Source of the DNA: Symbiodinium natans
Lineage: Eukaryota > Sar > Dinophyceae > Suessiales > Symbiodiniaceae
Assembly (NCBI GenBank): GCA_905221605.1
Contig: CAJNDS010000815.1
Location: 50,001-65,731, forward strand
Length of the DNA: 15,731 nucleotides
Direction of reading: 5' to 3'
Shown here: one piece after another, positions 6,716 through 13,460 of the stretch
How positions within the stretch are numbered: position 1 is the stretch's first letter
How the letters are laid out: every line of letters starts with the position of its first letter
Notes under the pieces: generated by a model
Database searches by the model: none
What the model saw: the letters and a program-made list of their open reading frames with translations, nothing else
What the model was told of the DNA's origin: nothing
Translations under genes and position numbers: made by a program

Positions 6716-7634
6716 ACGGCGCAGATCCCCAAGCCGAGCTGCCGCGGATCAACTGACCCCGCTTGCATTCTTCTTCAAGCTTGTCGTCGACCCATTGCGC
6801 GGACTCGCCCCTCAGACTGTGAGGCTGGGACGAGACCGGCGGCCCGGTGGGGATGCAGTCATGGGCGAACTTCCTGACCGTGGTCCTGGTGGTGTCCTCC
6901 ACCCAGAACCCAGCGGCCTTTCGCCGTATGACCTCCCTGACGGCTGCGATGTCAGCATCGGTCAGCCCTGGTCTGGTTGGTCCAGGCTCGATCTTCAAAC
7001 CCGACCATACGAGGTCTCTATAGGCCTCGGTGCGCCTAGGATCCTCCGCGACCTTCTCGCCCGCAAGAGCATAGACCTCAAGGTCAGCCCGGACGGAATC
7101 CCAGTCCTTGGCGTCCGCCTTGGTTCGCCAAAACGCTTCCTTCTCAGCGGCGTACTTATCCACCTCCTTATCCAGCTCCGCACGCTCTGCTGGCGTGAGG
7201 TCCTCGCCCGAGCGCACGTCCGGGAGGGGAATGACTGGAGAGGGCTGTGGTGCAGCCGCGGCGCTATCCGCACCCGCAGTGGCTGGAAAGCTTTCAACTG
7301 CAGCGGTGCACAGCTCTTCTGCGCCCCTCAGACCAAGGTCCTGGAGTGATGCGCAGAAAGCCGCCCCTATGAGGTTGTAGTCGGCTTGCGCGCGCCCAAC
7401 GTGCTTGTGCTGCACTGCGCCTAACGCATCCGGCCTACTACACCTCAAACCTACCGATTCTAAGCTGAAATCGGCGAGCCACAGGGCCCCGCTCTCAACG
7501 AGGTTGTCGCGGCCACTGGCCCGCGCGAACTGGCATATGTCAGCCCGCACGAAAGCCCAAGGCCAGCGTGGCTCTGCGAGCGTCCCAAACAAGGCGCCCC
7601 ACTCCTCTAGCCGCCAGGGTTCCCACTCGCCTTT
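6669..7634 (-). CDS. Methyltransferase-like C-terminal part, linker and RT fingers
   Basis: Continues the integrase-methyltransferase ORF after a -1 frame change near 7630-7610. The first 100 residues contain WGALFGTLAEPRWPWAFVRADIC and a later region with HKHVGR, which look like the second half of the degenerate Rossmann segment preceding. A charged linker (SGEDLTPAERAELDKEVDK) follows. The last 90 residues are the RT fingers: TRPGLTDADI, then TTVRKFAHDCIPTGPPV, GESAQWVDDKLEEE, GQLIRGSSAWGSAPFPTKE, matching the N-terminal block of Ty3-type RTs just before VVDYR. The frame closes at 6669, after the shift into the palm frame. Annotation of the first part is tentative; the fingers are clear. 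Confidence 0.7.
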   Translation of the reverse strand, partial: KGEWEPWRLEEWGALFGTLAEPRWPWAFVRADICQFARASGRDNLVESGALWLADFSLESVGLRCSRPDALGAVQHKHVGRAQADYNLIGAAFCASLQDLGLRGAEELCTAAVESFPATAGADSAAAAPQPSPVIPLPDVRSGEDLTPAERAELDKEVDKYAAEKEAFWRTKADAKDWDSVRADLEVYALAGEKVAEDPRRTEAYRDLVWSGLKIEPGPTRPGLTDADIAAVREVIRRKAAGFWVEDTTRTTVRKFAHDCIPTGPPVSSQPHSLRGESAQWVDDKLEEECKRGQLIRGSSAWGSAPFPTKEMPSYEATLGG

Positions 7635-9628
7635 TGTGCCTGCAAATGCAGCGCGACGTGGGCGCCCGCGCGCGTGCGTTCCTGCGCACACCGGACGACT
7701 AGCTGAAGGAAAGCTCGGGGCACATTCTTGCCCTCAAGCCCAATCACGAGCACCTTCGGCTCTGCGCGCAAAACAGCGCCGCTAATTGCCTCTAAGTGCC
7801 CTTCTGCGGCCAGGTTCCAGGTGATCCCGTAGGCCTGCTTGCCTTGCACAAAAGCTGGAACAACCCTATACCCGTGCCTCCTAGCCGCGTCGGAAACGAC
7901 CGCGTAACCCCAAGCAACCTCTAAGACATCGGCAACCCCTCCAAGGAAATACTGCCGGAACCAACTCTCGACAGCGCCCGACTCTGGGGAAGCCCTAGGC
8001 TGCAACACGCGGGGTTCCGCGACCAAGAGGTCCGCGAGGGCCTCTCGGATCGAGAGCACACCCGTTCTGGCGCGAGACGCTCTCTCGAGCGTCCTGTCCT
8101 GCAACGAGTACGCTCCCTTGTCCAACTTCCTGGCCGAGGCTGCAGCAAGCACGCCGTCGCGGTTCAGGTCGACCTTGGAAATGATCTCCCTGACGGTAAC
8201 CGCTTCGTGGGCCGGACGAGTCCCCTCTGAAAGCGTGAGCGCACCGTCCTCGGCGATGTGTGCAAGCTGCCATCTGACGCGCACCCCGCTGGCATCGGGG
8301 AGATAGCGGTGCACGCCGACCTGCGCACGGGCAGCATCTACCTGCGTAACCCGTCCTAACCTGCACACCTTAGGGCCTCCACCTACACCCCGATAGGCAA
8401 TGCGGTCGCCAAGGCGGAGGACGAAGTCCCTCCCGCGCCTGGTCAGCGTGAACTCCACTTGCTTGGCGTCGCCTTGAACCTGTTGCCCTAAGCTGGGGCG
8501 AGACGAGCCGTCCCCGCCGGTTCCATCGTCCTCAAAGACGACCGGCTCGCGGGATTCCGCGCCATCTGCATCCGCAGGAACAAGAATGCAGTCTTCCGCG
8601 TGCGCCTCCATCGGGCCGCGCCGGGCGGAAGAAGTACCCCCCGACTCCATCGACACGGGCTCCAAGGTGAGCCTGTGGCCCTTGACTTCCAACACGCGCC
8701 AGGGGCCGGTCAGACCCGGTTTCCAAGGCACACGCCCCGCCCCCTCTGAACGGGCCCTCGGAGCGTTCCAGACCACTCGGTCTCCTGGCTTAAGGTCCAC
8801 AGTGCGCCTATGGCGATTTGCAAGTTTCGCCCGCGCTTCTGAAGACCGCGTCCAGTGCTCTCGGACCGCAGCAGCTAGTTCCGAGAACTGCTTAAACTGG
8901 CTCCGAGCCCAATCAGAGATGGGTTCGAACTGCAAGGCGTCTCGCAGGACGTCCTTTTCAAGTGGTAGAGCGAGCGACCAGCTCCGCTCTAGGTCCCTCG
9001 GGGTATACCCGTGGGGTCCCGGAGTGTTATCTATGACGTACTCCGCCACCACGAGCCAATCCGACCAAGCTTCGGAAAGGGAGGCGCCGACTTGCCTGAC
9101 GACCGCCCCCAGCACCTTTTGAACTTCTTGGTGGACTCGCTCGTTTGCGCCCAACTCACAAGGCCTCAAGGGCGCGCTGAACCGCCACTCGGTCCCAAGC
9201 ATAGCGCTGAGTTCTGCCATGAGCGCATTCTTGAACTCTGGCCCTCTATCCGACCTGATGAGGCTCGGGATCGTCCTGCTGCGAAGCACACAGCGCACGA
9301 ACGCCCTCCTGACTTCAGCATGAGTCAGAGACCTCATCGGCTCGAGGAGGCCAGCATGACTGAGGCAATCGAAGTACGTAAGCGAGTACCTATGCCCCTC
9401 CCTGTCCTCTCGGTTCGGACCTTCACAGTCCACGCTGACTTCCTGCCAGCATGTCTCGGCGCCACATTTGACCGCACGAGCTTCAACCTTCGTCGGTCGA
9501 GAGCCGCCTTTAATGCAAGCGAGACATTTGGCGACCCAGGTCCGCGCATCTTTCTCTAAGTCGGGCCACCAGACTGCCCTCTCTAGCAGCTTGACGGTAA
9601 CCTCAGCAGACCTACCCAAGGACTCCAC
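7607..9628 (-). CDS. Integrase (DD35E) with C-terminal extension and methyltransferase-like segment
   Basis: The integrase inserts the element's cDNA into chromosomes. Residues 20-40 hold the second half of the zinc finger (WWPDLEKD, C35, C38). The catalytic core has D67 (SVDCEGP), D127 (IRSDRGPEF) and E163 (GANERVHQE), giving D127-x35-E163, the normal spacing. GDRVVW near 282-287 and LTGPWRVLEV (306-315) form the SH3-like, GPY/F-type tail typical of Ty3/gypsy. Residues 390-520 are an unrecognised extension rich in beta strands. Residues 560-673 (VADVLEVAWGY, then PKVLVIGLEG, then HVALHL) resemble a Rossmann methyltransferase core lacking its catalytic Pro-Cys; this is tentative. The stop at 7609-7607 is followed by a frame change into the RT-fingers segment. 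The upstream part of the zinc finger is in the previous frame. Confidence 0.88.
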   Translation of the reverse strand: MESLGRSAEVTVKLLERAVWWPDLEKDARTWVAKCLACIKGGSRPTKVEARAVKCGAETCWQEVSVDCEGPNREDREGHRYSLTYFDCLSHAGLLEPMRSLTHAEVRRAFVRCVLRSRTIPSLIRSDRGPEFKNALMAELSAMLGTEWRFSAPLRPCELGANERVHQEVQKVLGAVVRQVGASLSEAWSDWLVVAEYVIDNTPGPHGYTPRDLERSWSLALPLEKDVLRDALQFEPISDWARSQFKQFSELAAAVREHWTRSSEARAKLANRHRRTVDLKPGDRVVWNAPRARSEGAGRVPWKPGLTGPWRVLEVKGHRLTLEPVSMESGGTSSARRGPMEAHAEDCILVPADADGAESREPVVFEDDGTGGDGSSRPSLGQQVQGDAKQVEFTLTRRGRDFVLRLGDRIAYRGVGGGPKVCRLGRVTQVDAARAQVGVHRYLPDASGVRVRWQLAHIAEDGALTLSEGTRPAHEAVTVREIISKVDLNRDGVLAAASARKLDKGAYSLQDRTLERASRARTGVLSIREALADLLVAEPRVLQPRASPESGAVESWFRQYFLGGVADVLEVAWGYAVVSDAARRHGYRVVPAFVQGKQAYGITWNLAAEGHLEAISGAVLRAEPKVLVIGLEGKNVPRAFLQLVVRCAQERTRAGAHVALHLQAQKASGNPGG

Positions 9629-9943
9629 AGTGGACTGAATTGTAGCAAGCGCGGCGCCAGGTCACCCCATTCGCGCCCGCAGCCCCGTTGGGAACCACTG
9701 GGACAACGACGGTTTGACCCGTCCTGAGGGTCACCTCGCGCTCAAGCAACCCGTCTCCGGATATCTCCATTGGCGGCTCTGGCTTGCGAATCGAGCCGCC
9801 AATGAGGGATCGCGCCGCTGACCCTCGTACCACGCCGTACGAAGGGATCCCGTGACTCGGAACTCCGAAATGTTCGCCGCGTCCCTTGCCTCGACCGCAA
9901 GCTGCTCACGACGATTTTCGTCCTCCTCCGCGATCAGGCTCAA
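9612..9943 (-). CDS. Pre-integrase segment and first half of the integrase zinc finger, two frames
   Basis: Two overlapping frames join the upstream ORF to the integrase. Frame one (9943-about 9780) reads SEFRVTG...AWYEGQRRDPSLAARFA, the usual lead-in to Ty3 integrases. Frame two (about 9780-9612) reads DGLLEREVTLRTGQTVVVPVVP, typical of the strand pair before the zinc finger, then NSVHCGVLG and a TAG stop. One His is visible, but the canonical GH.G has Val instead of His, so the HHCC finger is probably damaged. Homology continues straight into GRSAEVTVKLL of the next frame, so the TAG results from a one-base change. Confidence 0.65.
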
Positions 9944-11199
9944 AGACGGAACACCGCCTTAAACTCGACCTTGACCTTGGTTGAGGAATGGTCCCAAATG
10001 CACAGGATGGGGCTATGGCTAACGAGCTCTAGAACCACTGCAGGGCCCTTGTGCTCTTCACCCATAAACGCCAAAACTCTACCCTTCAGCTTGCACTCAT
10101 TGGCATTCTTCCCGCGACTGATAGCGCCCGCGGTCCAATGCCCTTCTACGCCCTCGTTGGACGAAGAGAATTGAGCAAGGACCCTTGACGCCTTCAGGGT
10201 AGACCTGCGGGGATCCGAAGCTGCTTCTCCGGTTGCCCGCCAGCCAATGACCTGAGTAACCCTACCCACAAGGGCTATCAGCTTGCCGAAGGAGGGGTCT
10301 AAGGCAACCTCTTTACCATTAGACCTCCAGAGCACTTCACACTGCTCATTCACGACATGTCTGTGGCCGTGCCAGTTCACCACTGACGACCAATGCACGA
10401 CGATGTCGCCCTGAACCACAGTCAGGGGCGAGCAGTTGTGCCCCGCCACCACAGCACCATCTTCTCTAACCACCCATGTGGTCCAGTAAGGCTTCACATC
10501 GCCCCACTTGGAAAGATCCTTGTGCTGGGAGCCGAGGCTGAGCTTCATGGAATGGCTCTTCTTCCATATCTTCCCACTCAGCATGCCATATGCAGTGGGA
10601 ACTGGAGCATCTTTGGGCGTAGTCCTAAACCCTACCGCCCATTGCTGGAGGGTTGAGGACCTAACCCTAACCAAACCTCCTGTCCTATCCAAAGTTGCAA
10701 GGACGGAGTTGACCTCTAGGCCCACCTCATGGGCCTCAAGGTCGCCCTCAAGCGGATGTTCGGGCTCCTCCCGCTCGGCTATCTCCACCGAGGTATCGAC
10801 TGCCTCTTTCTCGATGCAGGCGGGGCAGCGAGAAAACAGGTAGGTCCGCTTGCCGCAGATGCACAGACCCTCATGGTCCCAGAGGGGTCGTGACGGTTCG
10901 TCCAGCATCCCTCTAATGCTGGCATCATCAATGGAACGAACCGCGTCCAGCCTCAAGGACCGCAGAACCTCCGCCCCCAATGCCTGCTTCCCTACGATCC
11001 CAAAACCTCGCAGGGGAGGCTCCGGAAAATCCTTCTTGAGTTCCGGACAAGCCTCGGCCACTTCCAAGTGGCCTTGCTGCGTGCGCCAAAGGCGTGGCCG
11101 CACCGCCCAGATAGCCTTGATGCCTGCCCAAGCCTCTCCTACAGCCCTGGCTTCCTTGCGCTGCAGGTTCCTTGCTTGGAGCGTGAGCTCAACAACCAA
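9940..11199 (-). CDS. Unrecognised Pol region with zinc ribbon
   Basis: I do not recognise this region. It continues the preceding ORF: VVELTLQARNLQRKEA follows naturally from RPQFLVGLGQAGL across a -1 change. It starts inside the protein (codon TTG), so 11199 is not a true start. Residues 113-128 form a zinc-ribbon-like C-x-C-x9-C-x2-C cluster (GLCICGKRTYLFSRCPAC). Residues 200-330 look like beta-rich sequence with repeated Trp (KPYWTTWVVREDGAV, GDIVVHW, HGHRHVVN). The end reads directly into the pre-integrase segment. The position between RNase H and integrase is where Ty3 elements have only a short tether, so roughly 500 extra residues here are unusual. Confidence 0.6.
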   Translation of the reverse strand: MVVELTLQARNLQRKEARAVGEAWAGIKAIWAVRPRLWRTQQGHLEVAEACPELKKDFPEPPLRGFGIVGKQALGAEVLRSLRLDAVRSIDDASIRGMLDEPSRPLWDHEGLCICGKRTYLFSRCPACIEKEAVDTSVEIAEREEPEHPLEGDLEAHEVGLEVNSVLATLDRTGGLVRVRSSTLQQWAVGFRTTPKDAPVPTAYGMLSGKIWKKSHSMKLSLGSQHKDLSKWGDVKPYWTTWVVREDGAVVAGHNCSPLTVVQGDIVVHWSSVVNWHGHRHVVNEQCEVLWRSNGKEVALDPSFGKLIALVGRVTQVIGWRATGEAASDPRRSTLKASRVLAQFSSSNEGVEGHWTAGAISRGKNANECKLKGRVLAFMGEEHKGPAVVLELVSHSPILCIWDHSSTKVKVEFKAVFRL

Positions 11200-12704
11200 A
11201 GGCCACCTAAGGACGGCTGTGACAAGCCCGCTTGCCCGAGTCCTACGAGGAACTGCGGACGAAACCCCGAAGCTTCCCTAAGAACCTTGGCACACGAAGT
11301 AAGCAAGTCGACCCTGATCCGCTTGATCTTCTTGGTCCCTGCGAGCCTGCCGGCCCCGCAATCAAAATGCGAGGCAAGCCCGTCGGTATCCTCAAACGGA
11401 CCCCAACAACCCCTGACAGCCACAGAAACTCCAGGGAGGCTCGCTTGAAAAACGCGCCTGATTTCAGTCAGCTCTGCGTCCTGCTCTTTCCAACGCGCGT
11501 AGTCAAAGACAACCATGATGCGCGCCGGAAGGGCTGCGACGACGCACATCGGCACAGCCGCGGCCTGGACACGGCCCGCAGGCTCTGGGACGGCGTCGTT
11601 GCCGACCGCCCAGGGCACGGGTCCGTCACCCTCAGTACCCTCTCCGAGGTACTGGTCCAGGCCCTCGAGATCTTTCGTCCTCGCCGCAAGGAGCGCATCC
11701 CGATCTTTGGGATTGCGGCCAAAACTGTCACCCAGCGTCGCTGAGCGACCGCTAAGGCTCCTTATTTCGGACCCATCCATAAGGATTTCCGCAACCCACC
11801 GGACGAGTTTCGGATCCATTCCGATGTCCGACGTTTGCGCTCGGGTAAGGTTGGCATGATCTGTCCAACACAGAGTCCGAATAGAGCCAAACATGCGGCG
11901 TGTCGCCCGCTTTACCTCGAGCTGGGCAAACGCCTCCTGTATCAAGGGCGGCCAGTTTTGCTGCGCGGGGGTCAAGCTCTTTGAGTGCGTCATAAGCACT
12001 TTGAGCTGACTCAAGTCACGCGTCATCTGCACGACGCTGCCCCCTACCGCGATGCCCGACGCATCCGCGATCTGCTCAAGGGGACACGACCCATCCGCAG
12101 CAGAGGCCTCATCGAAGGTAGCCAAATTGATGCGGTTCTGCATCATGCGCTTAATCGCTTTAAAGGCTTTGCAACCCTCGGTGGCGGCTGAGCCCAGCCC
12201 GCCTTCAGGAAAGACGGCGCCTGGCTTCTGCCACTGCCCTAAAATCGTGGCTGCGTGCCCATACTCAACAGGCAGGTAGCCGCGCAACCAGTTTGCGCAA
12301 CCCAAAAATTGCTGAATGTGAAGCTTCTCCCAGAGCGGGGGAAAGTCAATCACCGCCTGACAACGCTCTTCGTCAGGCGAACTCCCGTCCCGCCCAATGT
12401 TGTGTCCTAGGAGCTTACCTTTGGAGACACAAACTGCGGCCTTACTGATCCCAAACGAGAACCCAAACAAGATTGACTTATCTAGGAAACCCTCTAAGGA
12501 AACGAGGTGGTCGAGGAGGTGCGGGCACGCCTTAGGGTGCCGGGCGCGCATATCTGCCGCGAGCTGCTCATAATAATAGTCCGTTGGAGGCTCCTCGATC
12601 ATCTTATCGATGTCCCAGCTCTCCACGATATGATAGCTCGGGCAGCGCGCCGTGTCGACCGCGTCTGCTGGGCGCACAGCATCACTTGCGCCTCTTTCAG
12701 CCAT
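11139..12704 (-). CDS. RT thumb/connection, RNase H and unknown domain
   Basis: The reading starts near an ATG at 12704 but is probably internal. LLDHLVSLEGFLDKSILFG and SKGKLLGHNIGRDG (about residues 64-107), then FPPLWEKLHIQQFLGCANWLRGYLP, match the RT thumb/connection block (KC.F....V.FLGH, then LR.FLGL.NYYR). RNase H follows: D214 (IADAS), E257 (LIQEAFAQLE), D282 (CWTDHANL) and D326 (SATLGDSFGRNP), the four acidic ligands in Ty3 order. The RT fingers and palm are missing upstream; the preceding 0.8 kb encodes Cys pairs and a TM helix instead. Residues 395-521 begin an unrecognised alpha/beta-looking domain (IMVVFDYARW, GPFEDTDGLASHFD, LVGLGQAG) that continues in the next frame. Confidence 0.85.
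   Translation of the reverse strand: MAERGASDAVRPADAVDTARCPSYHIVESWDIDKMIEEPPTDYYYEQLAADMRARHPKACPHLLDHLVSLEGFLDKSILFGFSFGISKAAVCVSKGKLLGHNIGRDGSSPDEERCQAVIDFPPLWEKLHIQQFLGCANWLRGYLPVEYGHAATILGQWQKPGAVFPEGGLGSAATEGCKAFKAIKRMMQNRINLATFDEASAADGSCPLEQIADASGIAVGGSVVQMTRDLSQLKVLMTHSKSLTPAQQNWPPLIQEAFAQLEVKRATRRMFGSIRTLCWTDHANLTRAQTSDIGMDPKLVRWVAEILMDGSEIRSLSGRSATLGDSFGRNPKDRDALLAARTKDLEGLDQYLGEGTEGDGPVPWAVGNDAVPEPAGRVQAAAVPMCVVAALPARIMVVFDYARWKEQDAELTEIRRVFQASLPGVSVAVRGCWGPFEDTDGLASHFDCGAGRLAGTKKIKRIRVDLLTSCAKVLREASGFRPQFLVGLGQAGLSQPSLGGLWLLSSRSKQGTCSARKPGL
11560..11581. repeat. Dispersed 22-nt hairpin motif, copy in Pol
   Basis: Matches 21 of 22 positions. It lies inside coding sequence after the RNase H domain, where the minus strand reads Pro-Ala-Gly-Arg-Val-Gln-Ala-Ala. 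A weaker echo follows at about 11604-11627. Confidence 0.65.
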
Positions 12705-13460
12705 CCCTCACGCCAGCCAGCCCAGCGTGGCCCCTTGCGCGTCCTAAAGACCGCGAGGCGTTCGGTGACGGGAACCTCATCGCTGCACGCAACGCTTTCC
12801 GCCACACGCAAATCCCTCGTGTCCCAAAGACGCCACGCCTCACCTGCGCGCTGAAGCAAGCGCGTTTCGTAAGGCGCCTTCTCGACCGCCACGGTCCCAA
12901 GGTCCTTCTGCGCAGGGCGCCTACCCCACACAGACGCGTAACCACCTGGCGCCTCCCACCAGCTGTCGACGCTTGGAAGGTGGTCCAAGCAAGTGAGCAC
13001 TCCAGGCTCCTCAACAGGGCGCCCAACCGGGCCGCTCCCGCCCCACACCGAAGCGAGAACAGTCACCGCAGCAAGGACCGATAGCACACCGATCCTGGCG
13101 CCGGTACGCAGCCGCCCAAAGGACCGCGCACACGAGGAACAACCTTGGAATCTTCTTGCCGCGGCCCTGGACGCGGACCCGCAAGCAAAGCACGGGTCAT
13201 GGTCAACCGAAGCAACGGCGACCCCACAATCCGCACATGCCTGCGGAGACGGCTCTGACTCGAACACCGTCTCAATCGCGCCACAACCACAAGCCGCAGT
13301 GCTGACGAGGCCGGAACGCACTTCCGCAACAACCTCGCCTGGCTGGAGAGAGTGATCACACTCTTGGGCTGCAAGCAAAACAAACCCTTTACCCTCTCCT
13401 GTGGGCCAGAGACCTGGCACAGCCTCAACCCCACACTCAACCGGAAACACACGACAGGGA
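12599..13460 (-). CDS. Post-protease Cys-pair segment with transmembrane helix
   Basis: Continues from the protease ORF after a +1 change near 13460. The first residues (EAVPGLWPTGEGKGFVLLA, then SLQPGEVVAEV) read as a beta-rich extension of the protease module. Then come CGC and three C-x2-C pairs (CADC, CFAC, CSSC, about 13237-13130), which look like zinc ribbons, and a hydrophobic helix of about 20 residues (IGVLSVLAAVTVLASVW, about 13097-13040). About 110 residues of unrecognised sequence with Trp and charged residues precede the change into the RT-thumb frame. No RT fingers or palm are present, although this is where they belong in a Ty3 element. Confidence 0.6.
13161..13185. repeat. Dispersed hairpin motif, gapped copy
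   Basis: Begins GCGGCC and ends CCCGCAAG like the other copies but with small insertions. It overlaps the codons of the Cys-pair segment. Confidence 0.3.

Noticed and set aside
8131-8169. EF-hand-like loop DLNRDGVL in the integrase C-terminal extension
   Set aside because: Position 12 is Ser instead of Glu/Asp, there is no paired EF-hand, and flanking helices are not convincing.
6206-9628. Classification as Ty1/copia because integrase precedes RT and the motif is YVDD
   Set aside because: The integrase tail (GPY/F-like), zinc-finger lead-in, RT fingers and RNase H motifs are of Ty3/gypsy style. The order is better explained by rearrangement or a permuted lineage.
10625-10675. Telomere-like CCCTAAA/CCCTAA words
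   Set aside because: Only two or three scattered copies inside coding sequence, not an array.
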